Below are positions 1 through 9,600 of a DNA stretch of 64,000 bases, one piece after another. Source of the DNA: Takakia lepidozioides (Eukaryota > Streptophyta > Takakiopsida > Takakiales > Takakiaceae); contig CM060732.1 of the NCBI GenBank assembly GCA_030704615.1, forward strand, positions 52,867,053 to 52,931,052. Direction: 5' to 3'. Under the pieces are notes generated by a model that did no database searches, was not told where the DNA came from, and saw only the letters and a program-made list of their open reading frames with translations. Made by a program: the position numbers and the translations under genes. How positions within the stretch are numbered: the stretch's first letter is position 1; each line of letters starts with the position of its first letter.

Positions 1-1123
1 CTAGCCTTGTTAGGCAATGGAACCAACTAAATCCACTTGGAGAAGTGCTCCACCATCACCAACACATATCTGTGGTGGCGCATCGTCAGTGGCAATGGCC
101 CTGCGAAGTCAAGACTCCACCTGTAGCCCAATCCCATGATCCGTAATGAATACAACTGTGGTGTAGGGGCGTTGAATGAAGCACACACCCTGTCACACAC
201 CATGCACCTAGCCACAAATTGTTGCACCTCTGTGTGCATATCACGCCATCAATACTGCCCCTACAGTAAACTATGAGTGCGTCGCACTCCAAAATGCCCC
301 AACACCTCATGGGCATGCCGCACTAACCGTGCACGCTGTGTTGGGTGAGGCACAATCCTCACCCGACCATCCTCCCACACTCGAAGCAGGTGTATCCCCT
401 CCCACTTGAACCTCTTGGCTCATTGTAGGATCCGGTCCCTCTCCTTGGCAGTCATACTAGCTGCCATGTCTCCAGTGCGGAGGTAGTCCAACACAACCGA
501 GTCCTCAGGTATATCTCTGGCACCACCTGGCTCATCACTAGCCTCAGGGTCCTCAGACACACCGTCTATAGTCATCTCTATTGTAGGTCCAACCTGACCT
601 CCCGATGCCAAGATACACAAAAGAGCAGATGCATGCCATCCCGTCACCATCTCCTCGTCCGTCTCACCATGCCACCGAGCTCCAGTGTCATCATGCTGGC
701 TCGTGCATGGATTGCGACTCAATCCATCCGCATCCCTATTGACCAAACCCGGTCGATGCACAACCTGAAGGTCATACTCCTGGAGTATGAGTGCCCACCA
801 TGCAAGCTTCCCCGTAAGCTTGTCTGAACTCTCCATCAACCACTTGAGTGGCTGGTGATCCGTGACAAGGGTGAAGAGATTGCCGTATAGATAGTACCTG
901 AAGTGTGCCACGGCCCACACTGCAGCTAAGCACTCCCCCTCATATGAGCTATACTTAGACTCTGCAGCGTTGTTCGAGCGGCTAGCATAAGCCACTACGA
1001 ACTCTCTTCCCTCATCATCCACCTGTGTGAACACCGCTCCAAGCCCCAACATGCTCCAATCTGTATGCAGCTGAAAGGGACGCCCCCTGATAGGTCGTCT
1101 CAAGATCGGCGCTGAGGTCAACC
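1..1123 (-). pseudogene. Ty3/gypsy pol fragment (RNase H and integrase N-terminus), decayed
   Basis: One minus-strand frame runs from 1121 to the window start and encodes the end of reverse transcriptase, an RNase H domain (LHTDWSMLGLGAVFTQ, YEGECLAAVWA, VTDHQPLKWL) and a DADGLSR tether. After it come the integrase H2C2 zinc finger and the start of the catalytic core (SLDFAGPLPL). Four in-frame stops interrupt it: TGA 420-422, TAG 261-263, TGA 249-251 and TAG 27-29. The first three can be explained by C-to-T or G-to-A changes. Gag, protease and most of reverse transcriptase are missing on the high-coordinate side, where the intact retrotransposon begins at 1124. The gag relic at 14880-15784 is on the same strand and may be from the same old element; that is inference. 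Not functional. Confidence 0.85.
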
Positions 1124-2107
1124 TGTCGCGCGGCTTTTACTCACCCATCCCTTCGCTATTCGAGGCGGAAACTCCAAGATAGAAGAGTTGGAAATCTCTA
1201 AGTACTCAGCCCGCGCAGAACAATCAGTCATGACCTACAGCTAGTGTATCATGGGGGTGTTTCCTATTTGTTTCCCTTTTGGTATTCATGTTAGCTATCT
1301 TACCCTTGATAATTAAGTATCAGTTTGCTTTATCAATCTATTGGATTCCATCAACTCATCCATTCATTTCACAGCTTCACTCAGATCTCTCTACACAGTG
1401 TGATTGTATCGTAAAAGTATCCGATTATGATTTATCAGGTATCAGGCCGAAGCCATTGTGTCTCTAATCTACTCTACAATATCATTACAGCCTTGCATAT
1501 ATCAAGCATCTACTCATCATCTCTCTATCTTCACTTCCGTTCTTCATCTTTGCCCGATCCCCTCTCCTCCATGACCAAGAAGTCCTCCTCCGAATCCTCC
1601 CCCTCGATTCCCCGTTTTTCCCTTTATCTTCCTATCCGTGGTTCTAACCGTTTCCCTCACTAACCGTCGTCTGTGAACTAACATGTTCCCTTCGCAGGTG
1701 TTGTTCCCCACAGTCGTTCCCTGTCCTACTCTTCGTTCCCTATGATCGTGACAGCTGTGTCAAGCTGTGACTGGCTGTGTGAAACTGTGACGGGCTGTGA
1801 TTGGCTGTTCGACTGTGTTTGGCTGTGTCGGGCTGTGACTGGCTGTGTGGCTGTGCCGGGCTGTGACGACTGTGTCTGTTGTGTCGGCTATGTCTGCTGT
1901 GACGACTGTGACGGGCTGTGTTGGCTGTGTCGGCTGTGTCTGCTGTGACGACTGTGACGGGCTGTGTTGGCTGTGTCGACTGTGTAACCCCCCTCTACAG
2001 TGCGCTGCTGTCACCCCTAAGGCTCCTGTTGGTCTCAGTCTGTGCAAAAATTAAGGGTACCCTACAGATCCCGTATAAGTGTCTAAGTCGCCGACAGTCC
2101 TCTAACA
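1124..2107 (-). repeat. 3' LTR (984 bp) of the 13.2-kb retrotransposon
   Basis: Nearly identical to 13396-14340, from TGTCGCGCGGC to CCTCTAACA. It differs by an extra segment of about 36 bp near 1485-1520, several point differences and rearrangement of the GGCTGTG-rich tract at about 1747-1990. The minus-strand polypurine tract abuts it at 2111-2124, which marks it as the 3' LTR. It has no coding content of its own. On the minus strand its last ~108 bases can encode the first residues of the upstream ORF, as in the other LTR. Confidence 0.92.
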
Positions 2108-2110
2108 TTA

Positions 2111-2124
2111 CCCCTTCCCCCCTC
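2111..2124 (-). other. Polypurine tract (plus-strand primer site)
   Basis: On the minus strand this reads GAGGGGGGAAGGGG, 14 purines in a row, followed by TAA and then the 3' LTR. Position and composition are those of a retroelement polypurine tract that primes plus-strand DNA synthesis. Confidence 0.8.
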
Positions 2125-2144
2125 AAAAGCCGTGTCCTCACGGT

Positions 2145-3146
2145 TTACTGATTTCGACTAGCAAACCTTTGTGAGTGATCACCTTTTTGACGTTGAGAGT
2201 TTTGTGGCGGACTGTGTGTACGAGCCCGAGGTCTGTCTCTGGTTGACGGAGATGGTTGATCACTACCTGGATAAGTGAGGCCCTCTGGAGGCTGATATCG
2301 AGGTAACCTTTCCGGCATAGGAGACCCCCGTCGCTTCTTCTCTGCCATCTGAACTGCATAGTCTTCTCCCATGTCAAAAGAATTCGGTGAAGAAACAGTT
2401 GTATCAGAATCCTCATCGCCTCTCAGGTGTTTTAATTTTCGAGCTTTTTGTGGAATCATCTGGGGCATACAATGCTGTCCTACCATGTCTGGAAGTTTGT
2501 ATTTTACAACTTGGTGTAACCGCTGAACAGCAAAATTGGTGTAGACACTGAGCTCCTTGTCTGTCCAGGTGAGTGGGGTACCAATTACTGGTGCCGCGTG
2601 CAAGTATTTCCATGCCACATGTCCCTTATATAAAATGTCATCAATGCCGAATTTCTGTGTTGACAAATGGTTCCAGGCCGCTTGAAACCATGAACGAATT
2701 TGAGAATCCTTTTGCATCATAACTTTTGGGTCATATAGGTACATATGAGGTGGCACCGAAGGTAATACCCAATGATCTCCACTGGAATAACTCAGAAAGC
2801 GTGTTTGCATCTTTTGTTGCTCAATGTGGTGACGTACCAGAAAACAAGCAGCGTAGTATAACCCGCATCCCATGACAATACTTGCTACCTCCTTGGTCTT
2901 GGTATAAATGAGTCCATGTACAACCTGGAAAGCAATCAATTCCCTCAACATGGTACCTGCCTCGTGCCAATATTGTGCAAAGTGATGATCTTCAATATGT
3001 CGATTGTTCGGAAGAACTTTAGTCCTAGTTGCCACTGGCAGCCAAATACGCATGATTTGGTAGTAATGTGCGAATGACTGCGGAGGACTAAATTCTTTCC
3101 AAGCCAAATCCAACATGATGGGAATTTGGTTGAAGGGCATAATCAT
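2145..3146 (-). CDS. Retrotransposon accessory ORF, 333 aa, unknown function
   Basis: Begins with ATG (MIMPFNQIP) and ends just inside the 3' LTR. Its start overlaps the stop of the preceding ORF as ATGA (3143-3146), an arrangement compatible with coupled re-initiation. The first ~230 residues look folded (aromatic- and histidine-rich, for example WLPVATRTKVLPNNRH and WKYLHAAPVIGTPLTW). The last ~100 are low-complexity, rich in Pro, Ser, Arg and Gln, and basic, as in nucleic-acid-binding tails. I see no signal peptide, no convincing membrane anchor and no known catalytic motif, so an envelope role is not supported. Reading the same way as pol and uninterrupted over 1 kb, it is unlikely to be chance. 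Product not recognised. Confidence 0.6.
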   Translation of the reverse strand: MIMPFNQIPIMLDLAWKEFSPPQSFAHYYQIMRIWLPVATRTKVLPNNRHIEDHHFAQYWHEAGTMLRELIAFQVVHGLIYTKTKEVASIVMGCGLYYAACFLVRHHIEQQKMQTRFLSYSSGDHWVLPSVPPHMYLYDPKVMMQKDSQIRSWFQAAWNHLSTQKFGIDDILYKGHVAWKYLHAAPVIGTPLTWTDKELSVYTNFAVQRLHQVVKYKLPDMVGQHCMPQMIPQKARKLKHLRGDEDSDTTVSSPNSFDMGEDYAVQMAEKKRRGSPMPERLPRYQPPEGLTYPGSDQPSPSTRDRPRARTHSPPQNSQRQKGDHSQRFASRNQ

Positions 3147-3565
3147 AGCCTACTGTACTCCCTTGCAGCTGGAGTTTTAGGTGGGTTAAAAGCGGCATTG
3201 CCCCATACCTCCGACTGTGGTGGCTGTGGTGTGTTTGTAGTAACCACAGGTTCAGCTACTGGTACAGTGACTTGTTGTGGTGGTGGTGGTACTGGCTCTT
3301 GTATCATTGGCATCTCCTGCACCTCCTGTGAAGACTGAAAAGCCAAAGTTCTGGCTTGTAAATAAGAAGCCATTAGCTGTTCCTGAGGGATATAGACTCT
3401 TTTGTCGATGTTTGAAGTGAGGTCTTCCACTTGAGTCTGCAGTCCGTCTACATCCTCTTGTAACTCTGCTATCCTACTATAGACATTGTCTATAGTAGTT
3501 GTGGCAATGTTCTGCACCTGCAGCCTGAGCTCATTCATCTCGCTTTGGGTGAGCTTTCGTGGTGC
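3143..3565 (-). CDS. C-terminal continuation (about 131 aa) of the coiled-coil ORF, after one TAA
   Basis: Same frame as the 5470-3566 ORF and separated from it only by TAA at 3566-3568. The eight codons between that stop and the first ATG are open, so the two were probably one reading frame of about 775 codons. It contains a heptad-like coiled coil (NVYSRIAELQEDVDGLQTQV) and then a Pro/Gln/Val-rich tail. Either the stop is a mutation in this copy or it is read through; the sequence alone cannot decide. Function unknown. Confidence 0.55.
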   Translation of the reverse strand, partial: APRKLTQSEMNELRLQVQNIATTTIDNVYSRIAELQEDVDGLQTQVEDLTSNIDKRVYIPQEQLMASYLQARTLAFQSSQEVQEMPMIQEPVPPPPQQVTVPVAEPVVTTNTPQPPQSEVWGNAAFNPPKTPAAREYSRL

Positions 3566-5470
3566 TTAGCCCTCTACTGGGCCTTGTGCTAACCAGACCT
3601 GCATAAGGCTGTTATCCACCAAGTTGCTTGTGGTTCCCCTGAGAGTTTGCTCCTCTCTTAGCTTGTACAATTCCAACTGCTGTTGTAAAGCCTCCATGCG
3701 CTTCGCCTGAGGTTCAACCAATTGCGCATAAGCAGCAAGTAGATTATTGGCTTCCTTCCAAGCCTTGTTATTGACCGCGATTTCATTTCTATTGGCCATG
3801 ATGGTTTGTTGCAACTCCACGATGTGCTTCTCTTGATCAGCTTCAATCTGCCTGTATTGCTTGAAAGTATCTTCATTGCGACAGATTGTATTCTTCATAT
3901 CGACAATGAGCTTCATTTGCTCAACATTCTCTTCTTCTGCCTTCGTACATTTTTCCGCTTGACTGTTTATTTCTTTTGTAGATTGGTCAAGCATAGTTGT
4001 GAATGTAGCACATTGTATCGCCATCCTATCATGCACTGTCTGCAACTCCGTATGTAGTGCATGCACTTCTTGCAACTTGCTTTCATGCTGCACCTGCATT
4101 TGGTATAGCTGTTGCTTATGTGCTTCGTGCAACTGGTCTTGCGCGAGGCCTGCCTCAATCAATTGTTCCTTGGCCAATTGCAAAGCCATTTCTGTATTTC
4201 CCAAGTCCTGCTGCATCTTGAGAGTGACCTCTTCATCGACCTTGTTTGCACACTCAGTGGCTAGTCGAGCCTCAAACTCCTTCCTGAGTTCCTCTCTCAA
4301 GGCTGTCAATTGGGTAATTGGAACATGGGATTTGACATAAGTCCCCAACAAATTAAGTGTTCTGCCTATGGAACTCATCAGCATTGCCTGTTGAGGGTCA
4401 TGGTGAGGTTGTTGCTGTTCCTCCTGATCTTCAACAGTGTGATGTCTCACGAACCATTCAGGCCATTGTCCCACCGGATTTTCTTCCTGAACTACTTCAT
4501 CTATCACCGGTGCTACAGTGTCATGACCTTCCGCCTGTGGTACCTCCGACACAGGTGTGTGTATTATATGCACCTCAGGATTTCCCTTGGGCAACTGTTG
4601 CACCTCTGGGATCTCTGTCTCCTTGACCAGACCAGAATATTCATAGAGAAGGTCCCCCTTCTCCATTTCTGCCACTATCTGTTCTGTAGTTGGAATATCT
4701 AACCCTTCTCTTTCCAAATCAATTATTTCTGGTTGAGCTGCATGGATAACTTGTGACCTTGTGACAAGTCGATCAGCTGGCTGTGATGGTTGTGATACAG
4801 AAGTAACTTCCTCCTCCCTCTCTGAAGGTCTTGCTTCCAGTAATAGCATTTCTCTGTGCTGCTGTGCCCCTTCCTGGCCATGAGCTTGGGAAACATTATC
4901 ATGCGGAATCCGTGAAGCCAGTGGATCCGCCACTACAGTCTTTCCCCGTCTCTGCCTCTTAGTCTCGGGTTGCCTTGCTAGTCCACCCTCACTGTGTGAA
5001 GAGCCTTGCTCTTCCATTGCAGTTGTTTCTGGCTCAAACACTCCCATTTCCTTTCTTTCTTGCGCATCAAGTATGCCAAAATCAAGGATTATTTGAGCAA
5101 TGATTGGGCCAGACACTATGATAGGAGACTTTGCGGTAGTACCTTGTAATCTTTTCATCTCCTCTACCAGTGCGTTGTACATTATGTCCGCCCATTGTAC
5201 CTCTTGTCCATTCAGGCCTTTGAGTATTTCCTCCGTGAAGGATCTGCTCAAATACTGTTGGTTCTGTTTCATGGCAATCAGAATGTTCAAGACCTGGCCT
5301 ACCTCTTTTAGCCCTGGGTACACAGCCTTGGTACAAGCATAACCCTGAGTTTTAAAGAAACTCCCTTCTTGGAATAAGTCCCCTATTTGCAGTCTTGCCC
5401 TGTGTTCCTCCACATGCACCTGACCTGCTGGCAATCGAAACAATTGCTGGAGGTATAGGGGAGTAATCAT
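3566..5470 (-). CDS. Retrotransposon accessory ORF, ~634 aa, coiled-coil protein of unknown function
   Basis: The first true ATG is at 5470 (MITPLYLQQLFRLPAGQVH). Residues ~1-150 look globular (WADIMYNALVEEMKRL, IIVSGPIIAQIILDFGI). A resemblance to the plant transposon domain of Athila-type elements is my impression only. Residues ~150-350 are acidic and low complexity. Residues ~360-620 form a long Gln/Glu/Lys/Leu-rich coiled coil (LQEVHALHTELQTVHDRM and following). It overlaps the preceding ORF by about 120 bases in another frame; moving between them needs a +1 shift, so the pair may be one protein broken by an indel. Long same-strand coding capacity after pol is the notable feature. Function unknown. 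Confidence 0.6.
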   Translation of the reverse strand: MITPLYLQQLFRLPAGQVHVEEHRARLQIGDLFQEGSFFKTQGYACTKAVYPGLKEVGQVLNILIAMKQNQQYLSRSFTEEILKGLNGQEVQWADIMYNALVEEMKRLQGTTAKSPIIVSGPIIAQIILDFGILDAQERKEMGVFEPETTAMEEQGSSHSEGGLARQPETKRQRRGKTVVADPLASRIPHDNVSQAHGQEGAQQHREMLLLEARPSEREEEVTSVSQPSQPADRLVTRSQVIHAAQPEIIDLEREGLDIPTTEQIVAEMEKGDLLYEYSGLVKETEIPEVQQLPKGNPEVHIIHTPVSEVPQAEGHDTVAPVIDEVVQEENPVGQWPEWFVRHHTVEDQEEQQQPHHDPQQAMLMSSIGRTLNLLGTYVKSHVPITQLTALREELRKEFEARLATECANKVDEEVTLKMQQDLGNTEMALQLAKEQLIEAGLAQDQLHEAHKQQLYQMQVQHESKLQEVHALHTELQTVHDRMAIQCATFTTMLDQSTKEINSQAEKCTKAEEENVEQMKLIVDMKNTICRNEDTFKQYRQIEADQEKHIVELQQTIMANRNEIAVNNKAWKEANNLLAAYAQLVEPQAKRMEALQQQLELYKLREEQTLRGTTSNLVDNSLMQVWLAQGPVEG

Positions 5471-5909
5471 CAATTCTAACTCCCTTCACCGTTGTTGTTC
5501 CTGTCCTTGGCTCAAAGTTCTGCAAAAATTGTAACATGTATTGTCTATGGTGTAATGTCCAATCTAGGCTTTGCAATCCTTGCAATCTCAGCTCCTCCAG
5601 TAACTGTATCGCCTGTGGGGTAGCAATTGTTTGTTTCTGCAGAATTGTGGTGCTCTTCACCCTGATTTCCTCCATTCCTCTCACTCTCTTCATTTTAGAC
5701 TCACAGAACTGTTTTGGCTGTAACAACTGCAGGAATGCCTGTAGTGCACAAAGCATAAACGTATGGTTGCCGCAGAAAGCTATGGGTAATTTCTTGTAAG
5801 CCTGCGGGGCTTGCAAGCATAGCTCAAGAGAAAAGCTCCGCTCTGTCCTTTCGTGTCTATGCCACTGCGTAAGTAATATTGCGAGCGTATAGTCTGTTAG
5901 TTCCTCCAT
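5352..5909 (-). CDS. Retrotransposon accessory ORF after pol, about 185 aa
   Basis: The frame is open from 6347, but the part before 5909 looks like untranslated, low-complexity sequence. The first convincing methionine is at 5909 (MEELTDYTLAILLTQWHRHE). The protein is Leu/Gln-rich and helical (HTFMLCALQAFLQLLQP, AIQLLEELRLQGLQSLDW). The last ~40 codons overlap the next ORF in a different frame, so a frameshift-fused precursor is plausible. No motif recognised. Confidence 0.45.
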   Translation of the reverse strand: MEELTDYTLAILLTQWHRHERTERSFSLELCLQAPQAYKKLPIAFCGNHTFMLCALQAFLQLLQPKQFCESKMKRVRGMEEIRVKSTTILQKQTIATPQAIQLLEELRLQGLQSLDWTLHHRQYMLQFLQNFEPRTGTTTVKGVRIDDYSPIPPAIVSIASRSGACGGTQGKTANRGLIPRREFL

Positions 5910-6365
5910 AGTTTCCAAGTTATAGCATTGATGGTCTGTCCCGTCGAGACGCCCGTTACTCAGAACGACGCCGCCTCTTGCGCTCAATTTCCCTCCATTT
6001 TCTCGATCCTTTCTCTGGTTTTCTATTGGCTGTATCCGCTGTGACTGGATTTTAGATTTTATTTTTTTTAGTGGACTTTCCCTGTTGGATAGTCCACTAG
6101 GATCACACATGTGACAAGAATTCCGCTTTTCCGTTCGTTCCGTTTCCCTTTTTCCGTATTCATTAATGGGCCCGCCTTTCATCCCTTTTGACGGCCGTTC
6201 TTGTCCTCTTTCTTTTTGACACCTGTTCTTGCACTTCTTTCTCGGCTGTGTGTCGTGCCCTGACCTCCACGTGTCTATTTTTAAAGTAATTTCCGTTTTC
6301 TCTTCCGTCAGCCATTTTCCTGAAGTTATTATGCGTCCACTTGTCACTGATTCTATGGATCGTGT

Positions 6366-6660
6366 GACTTTAGTAGGCTGTGTTGAGCTGTGACAGGCTG
6401 TGTCATACTGTGTTACGCTGTGATAGGCTGTGATGCACTGTGGTAAGCTGTGATAGGCTGTGACACGCTGTGGTAGGTTGTGATAGGCTGTGTTGCGCCG
6501 TGCTGGGCTGTGATAGGCTGTGCTTTGCCTTGATGGGCTGTGATAGGCTATGTCACGTCGTGATGGGCTGTGATAGGCTATGTCACGTCGTGATGGGCTG
6601 TGATAGGCTGTGTCACGTCATGATGGGCTGTGATAGGCTGTGTCACGTTTGTTTTGGCCG
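6366..6660. repeat. GGCTGTGATAGGCTGTG-type tandem repeats downstream of integrase
   Basis: About 290 bp of degenerate short tandem repeats built on GGCTGTG, TAGGCTGTG and GTCACGTCGTGATGGGCTGTG. At least three near-identical ~32-bp units lie at 6530-6650. The end of the pol frame (TQPITAHHDV twice) is translated from these repeats, so the true functional end of pol is earlier. The same short motif fills part of each LTR. Confidence 0.8.
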
Positions 6661-9600
6661 CCCTGGTCATATATGCTGGGCCTAGCGACAAGTGCTCCAT
6701 ACTCCGTTCGTAACACTGGTGCAGCCCGTGACTGCTCTTGCGGTTCAACATGCAAATCATGCTGCAAGGGTTGTCATGGATACCACTGTACCCCTTCAAC
6801 TTATTGGCATTGACTCTTCCCAGCATTTCTTTGTTAATGGTTTGTAACATGGCGGTGTTGTTATCATACATCTTTTGTATGACATAAGGTCCTTTCCATG
6901 GTGATTTAAGCTTAGAAGCTTGAATCTTTCCTTTCTTCTGCAACCATAGAACCAAATCCCCCATCTTAAAAGTCTTTAACTTGCCTTCATCAAACTGTTC
7001 CTTTCGCTTCATCTGAATTCTGGTCATATTATCAGCTGCATCAGCACGTACTTCTTCCACATGGTATAATTCATGTTTCCTGACCTTGATGGAGTCTTGC
7101 AATTCCATTCTTTTTCCCCACTCCGTTCTCATGGTAGGTAACAGGAATTCCACTGGAAGTAAGGCTTCCATACCATAAACTAATTGGAATGGTGTATACT
7201 TAGTGGTGACTTTATATGAAGTCCTGTATGACCACAAAGCTGTCAGCAGCTTTGTATCCCAATCCGTTCTGTTTGCATTGACTATCTTAGCCAAGATAGT
7301 ACATAGTATTTTGTTGGTAGCCTCTGCCTGCCCATTACCCTGTGGGTAATATGTTGTACTCTTTCTATGCACAATCATAAACTCTTTAGTCAACAACTCA
7401 ATGGTCTCATTCATGAAGTGACTTCCCTGATCACTGATAAATTCTAAGGGACAGCCAAATCGTGTAAGTATGTTCTCGTACAGGAACCTTGCTGTGGACT
7501 TGGCTGTGTTGTCCCTCAAAGCTTTAGCTTCCACCCACTTTGTAGTATAATCAGTGGCTGTAATTATGTACCTGTTTCGTGTATTCTTGGATGGTGGGTT
7601 AATTGGTCCAACAAAGTCTAGTCCCCATTTCTGAAATGGTTCCGTAGGCATTGTAGGATGCAAGGCCATCCTTCCAGATCTCTGCAAAGGTCCTAGCCTC
7701 TGACATTCATCACACTTCTGACAATACTCGTGTACATCTTTGAACAAAGTAGGCCACCAGTATCCTGCGAGTAGTATCTTTCTACTGGTAGTCTCTTCTC
7801 CAAAATGACCTCCAGCCACTCCTTTATGAACTTCCGCCAAAACTTTATTTACTTCATGGTGGTACAAGCATCGTTTTAGTACTCCATCAGGTCCTAACTT
7901 ATACATTCTGCTTCCTACCATAGTATAAGGTAAAGCTTTGATAGCGATTCTCTTCCTCTGCTCCTTACCATAACTAGGTGGGCACTGACCATGAGCAAGG
8001 TAGTATCTGATTGGCCACTGCCAATCTAACCAGTCATCTGCACTTCCCTGCACCTCCACTGCAAAGAGACTCGCATCTGGTAATTGATCATCTATTCCTG
8101 TGGCTGGTTCTCCTGTTGACAATCGTGACAAATGATCCGCCACAAGATGCAGTCTCCCAGGCTTGTAAACAACCTCGAACTCAAACTCGTGCAAGATTAT
8201 CAACCATCTTGCTATTCTTCCGCTTATCAGAGGTTTGTTTACCAGGTATATCAGAGCCTGGTGATCCACATAGAACATAAACTTCTTGCCCAACAGGTAA
8301 TGCCTGAATTTCTTCACTGCATAGATCATTGCCAATGCTTCTCTTTCCGTTGTGCTATAGTTCCTCTCAGCACTGTTCATCAATCGGCTAGCATAGTACA
8401 CAGGTGAATCTATATTCCCTGTAACATTCTGGGCTAACACCGCTCCCAACGCTTCTCCTGATGCATCGCAGTGAACATGGAATACTACATGCCAGTGAGG
8501 GTTAATCAGCACAGGTGTAGTTGTTACTGACAGTGTAAGTTCCTCAAATGCCTGTTGACATTCAGCTGTCCAGGCAAACACTGCATCTTTCTTCAGTAGT
8601 TTGCTCAATGGTGCTGCTATTTGTGCATACCTTTTGACAAATCTCCTGTAATAACTGGTTTGCCCAAGGAATCTCCGTAGACTTTTAACATTCACTGGTG
8701 GTGGAGAGGCTTTAATGGACTCTGTCTTTCTGGGATCCACAAGGAGTCCCTTCTTACACACAATGTGTCCCAGAAGCACCCCTGAGTTCACACAGAAAGT
8801 ACACTTCTCTGGATTCAGGCCCAGACCTCTCATCCTGCATCTGGCCAAACATAACTCCAATTTATGCAAGTGCTCACTCTTAGAGCTGTACACACTGAAA
8901 TCATCCAAGAATACCTGCATGAAATCATCCAGATACTCATGAAAAGATTCACTTATCACTCTCTGAAAGGTCGCTGGTGCATTACAAAGTCCAAAGGGCA
9001 TGACTTTGTATGCATAAGCCCCCCAGTCTGTGATGAAAGCTGTTTTCCCTTGGTCTTCTTCTGCCACTTGCACTTGATTATAACCACTGAAGCCATCCAT
9101 GAATGAGTACATCTCATGGCCTGCCACAGTGTCTAATACTGCTTCTGTGAATGGCAAAGGGAAAGGATCTTTCTTCGTACAAGCATTCAGCTTCTTATAG
9201 TTCACACATACTCTTAGTTTGCCATTCTTCTTGGGAACTATAACAATGGGTGACAACCAAGTTGTATACTCTATTGGGTATATAAACTTAGCCTCAGCCA
9301 ACTTCTTTATCTCTTCTCCAACCTTCTGTGCGTAGTTGGGATTCATTCTATACCTCGCCTGCTTGATTGGTACTGACCCTGGTTCCAGTTCAATCTTATG
9401 CTGACAGACTTCAGGTGGTATCCCTTTTAGATCCTCATAGCTCCAAGCAAATACATCTCTGTATTTGATGAACAAGCTTTTAGCTTCTTCGAAGAATTCC
9501 GGCTCCAAATCAGCTCCTACTTTCACCATCCTCGGTTCCTCTTTAGTTCCCACATTTACTTCCCTCACCTGCTCATCAGCTGTGATTGTCCAACCAGTCA

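Noticed and set aside
1742-2054. Cys/Gly/Val-rich frames in the LTRs (also 13975-14280)
   Set aside because: Products of GGCTGTG repeats within the LTR, not proteins.
2145-3146. Envelope gene in the retrotransposon
   Set aside because: Right position, but no signal peptide, cleavage site or membrane anchor is visible.
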